Assembly: GCF_044891285.1 (NCBI RefSeq)
Contig: NZ_JAUIYO010000022.1
Coordinates: 1-28,805 of the forward strand
Source: Pseudobacillus lumedeiriae
GTDB lineage: Bacteria > Bacillota > Bacilli > Bacillales > Domibacillaceae
Direction of reading: 5' to 3'
Length of the DNA stretch: 28,805 nt
Below are positions 15,888-23,461 of this stretch, piece by piece. A program made the position numbers and the translations under genes. Position 1 is the stretch's first letter. Each line of letters starts with the position of its first letter. The notes under the pieces were generated by a model that saw nothing but the letters and a program-made list of their open reading frames with translations, did no database searches and was not told the DNA's origin.

Positions 15888-16802
15888 TTAATTACTATCC
15901 TCATGCTCACTATCCCCTTCTACAAGAAATGGAAGGTTTTTGTTTATCATTTGGCGGATAATATAATCATTATTAATACCCGGCTTTTTCTCAAAATGGC
16001 TTAACGGAATAATTGATCCGGGACCTAACCGATCATAAACCTCCACAAAACACATAGCCTGTATCTCACTGTTTTTATCTACAGCAATCAACAAACCAAA
16101 ATCCTCATCATAAATTGCATTCTTTTCATCTTCAGTCATGTTTTTCAGACTTCCGCCTGTTAAAAAATAGCCTAAGAGCTTCTCTGAAGTATCGTTAACC
16201 AAAGCCATATTAAATCTTAATTTAAAGTCCGGTATACCTTCAGTAGCTAAATCAAAATCAATTTCACCATATCGAATTGTTGGTTTTACGCCATTCTCTA
16301 CTACTTTTGTTTCCCCATCCTCTATAGAAATTGGGATAAACGAACGGCTGGAGGATCTATAAACAGGATTAAAGAGATTTTGAAAAAATTCATTATTTGC
16401 GACAACCATCTTCTCCAACTGAACAGACTCTTTCTTTTCCCTCTTAAGCTCTTTATTTAAATCCACTGTGAATATTCTTGAACTTGAATCAAACGAGGTA
16501 TAATATCTGTTTGTGTTTTTGGTATTTATGTCTGTTTCCAATTGAAGATATCGAATAAATTCTCTGCAAGTAATTCGAATAGGTTTAGAACCTTGGATTC
16601 CTTCAGGGATACTGTATGAGTCATCTTCGCTAGAATCCACGATTTGAATAAAAAGATAATCTTTGCTTTCCGAAATGCCAAAACGAATTTTTTCTCCTCC
16701 ACTTAAATACTGGTTAGCCGACTGACCTAAAGTAATTCCATAAGAAGCAATTGAAACCGTTAAAATTCCTTGATTAGGTGAAAACCATTTGATTTTTCCC
16801 AT
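15888..16802 (-). CDS. Unknown first gene of the DISARM-like operon
   Basis: A 304-aa protein, family not recognised. The N-terminal 80 residues are beta-rich (KIKWFSPNQGILTVSIASYG, KIRFGISESKDYLFIQIVD), compatible with a small barrel. Residues about 85-150 are basic and helical (NKELKREKKESVQLEK), and the rest mixes strands with acidic loops (NMTEDEKNAIYDEDFGLLIA). The C-terminus is very acidic (VEGDSEHEDSN). It has no HKD phospholipase-D motif, so it is not DrmC. AAAGGGG precedes the ATG, and the gene is first in the minus-strand operon, so the promoter should lie in 16803-16930. A regulator or sensor is as likely as an effector. Confidence 0.55.
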   Translation of the reverse strand: MGKIKWFSPNQGILTVSIASYGITLGQSANQYLSGGEKIRFGISESKDYLFIQIVDSSEDDSYSIPEGIQGSKPIRITCREFIRYLQLETDINTKNTNRYYTSFDSSSRIFTVDLNKELKREKKESVQLEKMVVANNEFFQNLFNPVYRSSSRSFIPISIEDGETKVVENGVKPTIRYGEIDFDLATEGIPDFKLRFNMALVNDTSEKLLGYFLTGGSLKNMTEDEKNAIYDEDFGLLIAVDKNSEIQAMCFVEVYDRLGPGSIIPLSHFEKKPGINNDYIIRQMINKNLPFLVEGDSEHEDSN

Positions 16803-16989
16803 TAGAGCAACCCCTTTTTTCTGCCTTTACTTATATTGTATTGTGAAATCAGAAAAATTATTCCAATTTTATATCGATTTTGTACCGAATTTTCATTTCG
16901 ATTATTTTTTGATTAATTAAAAAGCATTTTTATATTAATCATTTCTTTAGTATTGGTATTTACTAACAAAACCCAAAAGAAGATAATGT

Positions 16990-17190
16990 CTATATATTGA
17001 TCGAGAAAACTTTGAAGCTGCGTTTGAAGGAAAGGGGAAATTTAGAGAGAGATTCTCCGGCTACAAAGCTATGAGGCAAAACTCTCAAATTATACTGGAT
17101 CACGAATGAGCAGATGAAGTAAAAGGTTGGGTCAAAGCTGAGGACTTTTACGAAAACATTAATGATAGAGTATTTTTTTCAATGAAATAG
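16990..17190 (+). pseudogene. Possible degraded coding remnant
   Basis: One plus frame reads IDRENFEAAFEGKGKFRERF, then SGYKAMRQNSQIILDHE, a TGA at 17107-17109, then ADEVKGWVKAEDFYENINDR and a final TAG at 17188-17190. The composition is protein-like on both sides of the stop, but there is no start, no ribosome binding site and no family I can name. Confidence 0.3.
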
Positions 17191-17343
17191 AGGCAACAGA
17201 TCGTCGAACACAATAGTACTGCTAAAACATTTCCATATAATTCTCCCTAAAATGTGTAAAAGAGAGACACTAGCAACTGCCTTATCGGGTCAGAAAAGAT
17301 TGTTTTGTCCGTTCTTAAATAATGACAAATTAAAGATATAAAG

Positions 17344-17391
17344 AAACAAGACGCTTATATCACCTAATTAGGTGATATAAGCGTCTTGTTT
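17344..17391. repeat. Perfect 48-bp palindrome (possible bidirectional terminator)
   Basis: Two 24-base arms are exact reverse complements with no spacer: AAACAAGACGCTTATATCAC plus CTAA, mirrored around CCTAATTAGG. T-rich sequence follows on the plus strand (TTTTCATTTTAT). It lies 47 bases before the 155-aa gene. It would fold as a long hairpin in RNA from either strand and could insulate the two divergent operons. Confidence 0.85.
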
Positions 17392-17438
17392 TCATTTTAT
17401 TATTTATATAAATTCAGATTAGCAAAGGAGTTATTTTC

Positions 17439-17906
17439 TTGAAAAAAAAAGAATTGAACAGATTACTACGAAAAGCACTTATTTTTCAACTGATGACGAA
17501 TATCGATCATCTCATTGCTAAAGCTGAAATCCCACATTCTACGTTAAGTGTAAGCACTGGACAAAAACACAGCTGGTTTAATGACGCTTTCAACAACAAC
17601 GAGGACATCTCTATTTCGTCATTAACGAAGGTCCTTTCAGTGATCGGCACCAAAATTGACCTCACAGATTATAAGCTCATGGATATGTTCGATAGAAAGG
17701 TTTTAATGATCGCAAGACTGATCACGAACCTGACGGATGAGGAAGATGATCAAATCCCCTTCTTTATATGCTCTGAAAAAGAAATCATCATGGATCTTCT
17801 CGGAGATTGGGGATTATTAAAAGCTAAGAAAAAACTTTCAGAAAATGAGCTGGAAACTATTGAACAAATCCGCTCTGCATTAGCAAATATAATAGAGGAG
17901 GAATAA
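17439..17906 (+). CDS. Small protein upstream of the AlwI-family endonuclease
   Basis: A 155-aa protein starting at a TTG with AAAGGAG 8 bases before it. Residues about 18-70 (NIDHLIAKAEIPHSTLSVST, then SWFNDAFNNNEDISISSLTK and VLSVIG) have the helix spacing of a Xre-like helix-turn-helix, with an unusual insertion. The C-terminal half is helical and acidic. It ends 2 bases before the endonuclease, whose ribosome binding site lies inside its last codons, so the two are cotranscribed and probably coupled. A restriction regulator or endonuclease accessory subunit is plausible; I do not recognise the family. Confidence 0.65.
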   Translation: MKKKELNRLLRKALIFQLMTNIDHLIAKAEIPHSTLSVSTGQKHSWFNDAFNNNEDISISSLTKVLSVIGTKIDLTDYKLMDMFDRKVLMIARLITNLTDEEDDQIPFFICSEKEIIMDLLGDWGLLKAKKKLSENELETIEQIRSALANIIEEE

Positions 17907-17908
17907 TA

Positions 17909-19513
17909 ATGGCAGAAAAAAGAAAAGTCTGGTTCATCACAAGACCAGAGCGCGATCCTAAATTTCACGTTGATGCGTTACGGGCGCTTCAAAAAGCTAC
18001 TGATAACTTTAAAACAGTTTGGTCCAGAAACCGCGATGCACATAAGCGATATGAAGAAGTGCTCGCTGCTGAAGAACTAAAGCGGGACAATATCAGCGCA
18101 GATGGTTCAGGCGGAAGAACATGGGCAGCAATGCTTCGGACATTTGGATATGTCTATGTTACCCCATCTGGAACCCTTTCCCTCACCAAGGTTGGAGCGG
18201 CTTTACTCGCGGAAAAAAAGATACGTGACAACACATCAAAACAAATATTAACACTACAGATCCCTAACGCTTATTTCTTGGAGAGCGGATTCCGTCCGAA
18301 GTTTGAAGAAGACTTTCAAATACGCCCAGCTAGATTTCTAATCCGACTAGCAAATCAGCGCGAACTTGACTATTTCATTACTAAAGAAGAAATTACGTTT
18401 TTTGCTCTCACAGCGAAAAAAGATAACGAACTGCGCACAGTAACACAAAACATTCTAAAATACCGAAATGCTTCCGAAGAAGAAAAAGAAGAAATGAAAG
18501 AGATCATTGCGAGCACATACGACCATCGGGAACGATCCGACAAAGGAGCACGCGATTTTGCTGCCGCTCATGGCGATGTTGCCCATACATTTATGATGCT
18601 TTGTGACTACACTGGTCTTGCTGATTATATACGGGGTGACGCTTTAAGAATTCCGTCTGAAAAACATAAATCAACTGCTGTAAAGCTCGATGAACTAGAA
18701 ACGAGATATCCTTTTAATAAACGCTATTTGATCTCTTTAGAGCGCTTTTCCGAAAACGCCGGCCTCGATGTTGATAGTTACAAAGCCAACGCTTTTGGAG
18801 CGATAGGTCCGGCGACGAATCGTAATAAGAGCATTAAAAAGGTTCATCAGCTGTTATCTTCTTATCCATTGCCACAAAATCTTTCGATAGAAAAAATAAC
18901 AGATATACTTGAACAAGAATTCTCGGGCAGTGAAGCTAAAAAATATGCATCATTATTAAAGGATTATCAGTTTACTTCATTAAATGAGGACTTTGTTGAA
19001 TCTTATTTACTTGAAGAAGATGATTTAGTCTTTGAAGATAAGACAGCTGAAATTCTAAAAGCAATTGGCTTTGAAGTTGATTTGCGTCCTAAACCTGTAA
19101 CGAAAGATGTACAGACTGAGATTGAGATATTACTGCATGTTGACGATAGTACCGTATGTATCATTGATGCAAAAAACTATAAAAAGAAATTCTCTTTACC
19201 TGCCCATCTTGCATCACATATGGCATCCGAATATATTCCAAACTACAATGGATATGCGGGAAAGTCAGTCTCTTACTTCGGATACGTTACAGCCAGCGAT
19301 TGGGGCGGTGAGCGTAACTTAGGAAAAATCAGCGAAAAGGTTAAAGATTCTCATCCGGAGCTACACGTTCAAGGCGCCATGTTTTCAGCAAATACCTTGC
19401 TTGGCTTCTTAGATTACTGTCTGGATAACGGATTTGATAAAGAAAAAAGAAAGCAGCTGTTCATTGACTGCTTTACCAATAAAGGATACAAACACGTTTC
19501 GGAAATGTTGTAA
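17909..19513 (+). CDS. AlwI-family type II restriction endonuclease
   Basis: A 534-aa endonuclease whose N-terminus (KVWFITRPERDPKFHVDALR) is typical of the AlwI family. That family includes type IIS enzymes that read short asymmetric sites and cut a few bases outside. A PD-(D/E)XK core is visible: TEIEI near residue 408 and IIDAKNYKKKF with D420 and K422. GGAGGAATAATA precedes the ATG. A T8 tract after a short stem (19523-19548) follows the stop. The C5 methyltransferase downstream and the DPPF methyltransferase at 21580 could protect the two strands of an asymmetric site. The exact recognition sequence cannot be read from the protein. Confidence 0.85.
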   Translation: MAEKRKVWFITRPERDPKFHVDALRALQKATDNFKTVWSRNRDAHKRYEEVLAAEELKRDNISADGSGGRTWAAMLRTFGYVYVTPSGTLSLTKVGAALLAEKKIRDNTSKQILTLQIPNAYFLESGFRPKFEEDFQIRPARFLIRLANQRELDYFITKEEITFFALTAKKDNELRTVTQNILKYRNASEEEKEEMKEIIASTYDHRERSDKGARDFAAAHGDVAHTFMMLCDYTGLADYIRGDALRIPSEKHKSTAVKLDELETRYPFNKRYLISLERFSENAGLDVDSYKANAFGAIGPATNRNKSIKKVHQLLSSYPLPQNLSIEKITDILEQEFSGSEAKKYASLLKDYQFTSLNEDFVESYLLEEDDLVFEDKTAEILKAIGFEVDLRPKPVTKDVQTEIEILLHVDDSTVCIIDAKNYKKKFSLPAHLASHMASEYIPNYNGYAGKSVSYFGYVTASDWGGERNLGKISEKVKDSHPELHVQGAMFSANTLLGFLDYCLDNGFDKEKRKQLFIDCFTNKGYKHVSEML

Positions 19514-19522
19514 ACGAGAAAA

Positions 19523-19548
19523 GGAGTCCTTAGGGGCTGCTTTTTTTT
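19523..19548 (+). terminator. Weak terminator after the endonuclease gene
   Basis: AGTCC pairs with GGGCT (one T-G pair) around a 4-base loop, followed closely by T8. The stem is short, so read-through into the methyltransferase gene is possible. Confidence 0.45.
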
Positions 19549-19633
19549 AGTTTAAGGTGTAAAATAAAGAGCATATTAGTATGCAAGAACATATTTTCGT
19601 ATAAATTATTTCTTTCGAGGAGAGAAAACCAAT

Positions 19634-20815
19634 ATGATTTTAAAAAAAGGAGAACTTTTTAACGGTCCCGGTGGAATGGCCTTAGGAGCTAAAAACTCCC
19701 GAGTAATCGATCCGAAAACCGGAGAAGAATGGCGCATTGAGCATAAGTGGTCCAATGATTACGATCCTTCGGCATGTGATACATACCGACTCAACATATG
19801 TGAAGATGCTGAAAGTGATTCGGTTCATCATGGGCCTGTACAAGAGTTGCCTATCGGAGACAGATCTGTCCTTGGTGATATTGACTGCTTTGCATTTGGA
19901 TTTCCGTGCAATGATTACAGCCAAGTGGGTGAAAAACATGGGCTTAACGGCACTTTTGGCCCTCTGTATTCATACGGGGTAAAAGTGTTAAAAGCATATC
20001 AGCCTAAATTCTTTGTTGCTGAAAATGTTGGCGGTCTTCAAAGCGCCAACGAAGGACAAGCTTTTATTCAAATACTTACCGAACTTCAAGAGTGTGGCTA
20101 CGAACTGACACCTCACCTATATAAGTTTGAAGAATATGGTATTCCCCAGGCACGACATCGAATTATAATTGTAGGAATTCGCAAAGACCTTTCAGAAGAC
20201 GGAGTAGAGTTTAAAGTGCCTGCACCGACTACACCGTCATCGGCTGATTACAAAACTTCCCGCGAGGCGATTACTAATCCGCCAATTCCGGAGAATGCTT
20301 TCAACCATGAAATGCCAAGACACACGGCTAAAGTAAAGGAAATGCTCAGCTACATTCCACCGGGTGAAAATGCTTGGTATGTAGGTATTCCTGAAGAACT
20401 GCGTTTGAATGTTAAAGGAACACGCCTCAGCTCCATTTATAAGAGACTGGACCCTAATAGACCTGCGTACACGGTTACAGGCAGCGGCGGGGGCGGAACT
20501 CACATGTATCATTGGGAAGAGTTGCGCGCTCTAACAAACCGCGAACGTGCCAGATTGCAAACATTCCCAGACGATTTTGTTTTTTGCGGCAGTAAAGAAG
20601 CTATCCGCAGACAAATCGGCATGGCCGTTCCTCCAGCTGGCGCCAAGATCGTATTTGAAGCAATCTTAAAATCATTAGTTGGCATTGAATACGAATGGGT
20701 TCCACCAGCACAGAAGTTACAGCTAGAAACCCTTCTTGGCAAACGCAAAGTTGATACTGAAAAACAGCCGACACAGGAAGATCAAAAGGAAAAACAAGTG
20801 GCCTTTAATATTTAA
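19634..20815 (+). CDS. DNA (cytosine-5) methyltransferase
   Basis: A 393-aa C5 methyltransferase that transfers a methyl group from S-adenosylmethionine to cytosine in DNA. Motifs in order: motif I as ELFNGPGGMALG (residues 7-18), motif IV as GFPCNDYS with catalytic C92, motif VI as ENV at 130-132, motif VIII as QARHR at 172-176, and motifs IX-X near RLQTFPDDF and IGMAVPP. The target-recognition region (about 180-300) is small. GAGGAGA precedes the ATG. It lies 120 bases after the AlwI-family gene on the same strand and is convergent with vsr, whose product repairs the T-G mismatches that 5-methylcytosine generates. A DISARM methylase (DrmMII) is also C5-type, but the neighbours favour the restriction system. 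Confidence 0.92.
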   Translation: MILKKGELFNGPGGMALGAKNSRVIDPKTGEEWRIEHKWSNDYDPSACDTYRLNICEDAESDSVHHGPVQELPIGDRSVLGDIDCFAFGFPCNDYSQVGEKHGLNGTFGPLYSYGVKVLKAYQPKFFVAENVGGLQSANEGQAFIQILTELQECGYELTPHLYKFEEYGIPQARHRIIIVGIRKDLSEDGVEFKVPAPTTPSSADYKTSREAITNPPIPENAFNHEMPRHTAKVKEMLSYIPPGENAWYVGIPEELRLNVKGTRLSSIYKRLDPNRPAYTVTGSGGGGTHMYHWEELRALTNRERARLQTFPDDFVFCGSKEAIRRQIGMAVPPAGAKIVFEAILKSLVGIEYEWVPPAQKLQLETLLGKRKVDTEKQPTQEDQKEKQVAFNI

Positions 20816-20826
20816 TAAACACACTT

Positions 20827-20858
20827 AGGAGACGCCTCAGCTTAGCGTCTCCTTTTTT
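20827..20858 (+). terminator. Terminator of the C5 methyltransferase gene
   Basis: AGGAGACGC (20827-20835) and GCGTCTCCT (20845-20853) form a perfect 9-bp stem with a 9-base loop, followed by T5. The loop and right arm lie inside the last codons of the convergent vsr gene. Confidence 0.88.
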
Positions 20859-21262
20859 GACTGCTCAATAAAATCAGCCAGCTCATCTATCACCCTCTCG
20901 AAAGCCTCTTTTATTTCATGCTCCCATACCCTTTTAAAATGCCAATTGTTTTTGAGGTAATACTCCCTTACCTCAATGTCTCGAGCCTTATTCCGGGCCA
21001 GTTTCTTATCCCAATACTCTTGATTACTTTTTGGCCTGTTGCCGTGCACCTCACATCCATGCCAAAAACAAGAATCAATAAAGATTACTATTTTATATTT
21101 CTTTATAGAAATATCCGGTTTTCCGAGCAAGGCTTTATCATTCTTTCTGAACCTGAATCCCCTTTTCCAAAGCTCACGCGAAACACGGTTTTCCAGCTTC
21201 GATTGAGAACGGATCGCCTGCATATTTTTTCGTCTTTGTTCCTTAGTCATTCGATCAGCCAA
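20837..21262 (-). CDS. vsr: Very short patch repair (Vsr) endonuclease
   Basis: A 141-aa Vsr endonuclease that nicks next to T-G mismatches left by deamination of 5-methylcytosine. The start DRMTKEQRRKNMQAIRSQ, GKPDIS with D50, the FWHGC motif with F66, W67 and H68, and the C-terminal WHFKRVWEHEI are all family hallmarks and full length for the family. Translation starts at a TTG with GAGGG 6-7 bases upstream. It faces the C5 methyltransferase tail to tail, and the shared 21 bases contain part of that gene's terminator. Its presence supports m5C rather than another base as the product of the neighbour. Confidence 0.93.
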   Translation of the reverse strand: MADRMTKEQRRKNMQAIRSQSKLENRVSRELWKRGFRFRKNDKALLGKPDISIKKYKIVIFIDSCFWHGCEVHGNRPKSNQEYWDKKLARNKARDIEVREYYLKNNWHFKRVWEHEIKEAFERVIDELADFIEQSKKETLS

Positions 21263-21414
21263 AGGGATCCCTCACTTTCTTTCTTCATTGTTCCCGTTAA
21301 TGAAGGAAACAACACTTTTGCCAGCACGAATTCGGAGACACAAAGGATGAAGACATAAATTCAATCAACAAAAATTCAACCAGGCTATTGTGTTGTATTG
21401 GCCTCCGAAAAAAA

Positions 21415-21440
21415 GAGCAAACTCATTAATGAGTTTGCTC
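21415..21440. repeat. Perfect 26-bp palindrome
   Basis: GAGCAAACTC and GAGTTTGCTC flank ATTAAT with exact symmetry over all 26 bases. It could be a terminator stem (without T-run) or an operator; it lies 9 bases from the larger hairpin. Confidence 0.7.
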
Positions 21441-21448
21441 CAGAGTGT

Positions 21449-21499
21449 AGAAAAACCCCATTTTTAAACGCCTTATTGTTGAAAAAGGGGATTTTTCTT
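21449..21499. terminator. Bidirectional terminator after the DPPF methyltransferase
   Basis: AGAAAAACCCCATTTTT and AAAAAGGGGATTTTTCT pair with one bulge on each side across a loop of about 17 bases. On the minus strand GGGG is followed by TTTTTC, 80 bases after the methyltransferase stop. Confidence 0.75.
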
Positions 21500-21579
21500 T
21501 GATTAGTGAGAAATATTCGTTTAATTAAAGTAATATTAATTATTTTAATAACTATTCAACTATTATTAATTTTATTTTT

Positions 21580-22773
21580 TTAAAAGTCTTCAGATAACCA
21601 AAAACCATTTGATTGTCTCAATTCTTTTACTTTGTCAGGAAAAAGTTTATTTTTTTCCTTATAAACTTTTTCAAGTAATTTCTTATCTTTCTCTTTATTA
21701 GTTAATCTTTTTTTTATTATTTCACAATTACCTAACTCAAATCCAATCCATCTTCTCTTCAACAGCTCACTTACCGCAAAAGTTGTACCGCTACCACCAA
21801 AAGGGTCTAATACAATATCATTATCATTGGTACTCATTGAAATAATTCTATCTAATAATTTAACAGGTAGTTCATTAAACTTTCTATTTTTAGAACCATT
21901 GTGTCTAACAGGATAAATGTCACTCCAAACGTCAGACACATTAACACCTTTTGAATTCATTTTACTTTTATATCCGCCGTAATCTTTTATTTCTCCTCCA
22001 CAATGTCTACAAGTTTGTAGAGGTATCCTTTGGTTATTAAAGGTTTTTGGTTTCGATCCCTTCACATAATGCAACAAGCTATAATGAGCAGGAGATAGTC
22101 TATTTGGAATCGGCAAACTGAGTTTCATATCTACTACAATCCAACTCCAAAAGTTTAATTTTTGATCAAGATAATTAGATAAGTAAGTATGCCACTTGGG
22201 TAAATTATATATCAATAGTGAACCACCAGGTTTTAGAACCCTAACGCATTCATCCAACCATTTAATACACCAATTAATATAATCACTATAGCTTAAACGA
22301 TCATTAACACCCTCGTCATATTCTTTATCCAAATTAAATGGGGGATCCGCGAAAACACAGTCCACTGAATTATCAGGAATTTGTTTTAATAGCTCTACAC
22401 AATCACCACTATAAAGCTTTCCTAATTCTGTTTCAAAAAATGGGGGAACATTTATATTTAGAATTGGATAGGTTTCATTTTTGTTTTTTGAAAGTAAATC
22501 CGCAATATCTTTTGTTTTATCTATAAAGACTTTTTCATAACCTCTAGGTATTCTTCCCATTTTCAATTCTAATTCAATCATACTCATTTCAGTATACGAA
22601 AGAATTGCATCTATTAACGTTAAATCTGATGGAATGACCCCAGATGTTTTATACTCCTCAATATCTTTTTTCTTAATTTTAAATTTACGAAAGAAAGCAT
22701 AAACATCTTTTTCGGAATGCCCTCGCTCCTTTGCAACATAAAAAATCACATCATAGACGCTAAAAAATCTCAT
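21580..22773 (-). CDS. DNA amino-methyltransferase (N6-adenine or N4-cytosine), DPPF type
   Basis: A 397-aa beta-class methyltransferase: motif IV (DPPF, residues 143-146) precedes motif I (DPFGGSGT, 323-330). DPPF fits N6-adenine or N4-cytosine products. A CRHCGG pair (C255, C258) lies in the target-recognition part. Residues 1-105 are an extension with helical segments, unlike the shortest family members, and may be a DNA-binding module. AAGGAG precedes the ATG. The gene is divergent from a controller gene, and a C-box ends about 16 bases before its ATG, so it is probably repressed by the controller. It could protect the second strand of the AlwI-family site or belong to a system whose endonuclease is lost. 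Confidence 0.88.
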   Translation of the reverse strand: MRFFSVYDVIFYVAKERGHSEKDVYAFFRKFKIKKKDIEEYKTSGVIPSDLTLIDAILSYTEMSMIELELKMGRIPRGYEKVFIDKTKDIADLLSKNKNETYPILNINVPPFFETELGKLYSGDCVELLKQIPDNSVDCVFADPPFNLDKEYDEGVNDRLSYSDYINWCIKWLDECVRVLKPGGSLLIYNLPKWHTYLSNYLDQKLNFWSWIVVDMKLSLPIPNRLSPAHYSLLHYVKGSKPKTFNNQRIPLQTCRHCGGEIKDYGGYKSKMNSKGVNVSDVWSDIYPVRHNGSKNRKFNELPVKLLDRIISMSTNDNDIVLDPFGGSGTTFAVSELLKRRWIGFELGNCEIIKKRLTNKEKDKKLLEKVYKEKNKLFPDKVKELRQSNGFWLSEDF

Positions 22774-22788
22774 TAATCTAACTCCTTA

Positions 22789-22818
22789 TGTCACTTATAG
22801 TCTGTAGACTTATAAACT
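22789..22818. promoter_or_regulatory. C-box operator for the controller protein
   Basis: TGTCACTTATAGTC, TGTA, then GACTTATAAACT resembles the double C-boxes of restriction controllers (for example the ACTTATAGTCCGTG-type half sites of the Esp1396I and PvuII systems). It lies between the divergent methyltransferase and controller genes, very close to the methyltransferase ribosome binding site. Confidence 0.75.
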
Positions 22819-22873
22819 ACACAATTTTATCATTCACATTAACAATTCGTCAATTATATTAAGGGGTTTTACA

Positions 22874-23107
22874 ATGACTAATGAGATTAACATACGGCTT
22901 CTTTTTGGTCAAGTAGTCCGAAAAATTCGTATGGCTAACAATATTTCTCAAGAGGAGCTAGGCTACTTGTGTGGTCTACATCGTACATATATTTCAGACA
23001 TTGAACGTGGTATTAGGAATGTTTCGTTAGAAAATATAGAAAAAATTGCCAACGCCCTTAATGTAGCACCAAAAGATTTACTAGATTTTACTTTTATTGA
23101 AGATTAA
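22874..23107 (+). CDS. Restriction-modification controller (C) protein
   Basis: A 77-aa helix-turn-helix protein of the Xre superfamily, with the size and motif of restriction controllers: VRKIRMANNISQEELGYLCG, then LHRTYISDIERGIRNVSLEN with the recognition helix. AAGGGG precedes the ATG. Controllers bind as dimers to C-boxes, activate themselves and the endonuclease, and repress the methyltransferase; the C-box at 22789-22818 is correctly placed. Normally the endonuclease gene follows directly. Here 354 non-coding bases and then the ParA-SIR2 pair follow, so the cognate endonuclease is missing, remote (perhaps the AlwI-family gene) or replaced. Confidence 0.85.
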   Translation: MTNEINIRLLFGQVVRKIRMANNISQEELGYLCGLHRTYISDIERGIRNVSLENIEKIANALNVAPKDLLDFTFIED

Positions 23108-23461
23108 TGGGGCTGTTTTCTACTGTTTACAACACAGAGGGAACATATATATACATATATACATGAAGAAAAGTCCAGTTTTGAAAGCATTTATGTGGAA
23201 GTAATTGTCCCAATTTTATTCTCTTTTCTATACCATTTAATTACCATTTAAAAACCAGAAAAAACGTGATTAGTTCAGTACTTCTTAAAAAATGTGCTAA
23301 ATTGTATCTAAAGAGATATGCGGTCGATTTATAAAAAATACTGTAATGTCTAAACAAAACGGAAGACCCATTAATTCGTATAAAGAATTTGAAATGAATG
23401 ATAAATAAAAGTTTAAAACATTAATGTTGAACTAACCAACTCAATTCATAGGTGATAAAAC
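23108..23461. other. Intergenic region before the ParA-SIR2 pair
   Basis: No gene longer than about 20 codons is visible. It holds an ATATATACATATATACAT tract (near 23147-23164) and a perfect 12-bp palindrome AACATTAATGTT (23417-23428), 33 bases before the ATPase ATG and possibly an operator. Nothing resembling an endonuclease remnant is recognisable. Confidence 0.5.

Larger units (their letters stand above)
16803..17438. other. Divergent intergenic region with coding debris and a perfect palindrome
   Basis: The first ~130 bases are AT-rich (about 80%) and should hold the promoter of the DISARM-like operon. 16990-17190 reads in one plus frame as a protein-like stretch interrupted by a TGA and is listed separately. 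The 48-bp palindrome 17344-17391 precedes the 155-aa gene. I see no intact gene. Confidence 0.5.
21263..21579. other. Intergenic region with two hairpins
   Basis: No supported gene between vsr and the second methyltransferase. It holds a perfect 26-bp palindrome (21415-21440) and a long imperfect hairpin (21449-21499), listed separately. The remaining DNA upstream of vsr should contain its promoter. Confidence 0.5.

Noticed and set aside
19634..20815. C5 methyltransferase as the DISARM methylase DrmMII
   Set aside because: It is on the other strand, over 2.8 kb from the drm operon, and is flanked by an endonuclease and vsr, so a restriction system explains it better; not fully excluded.
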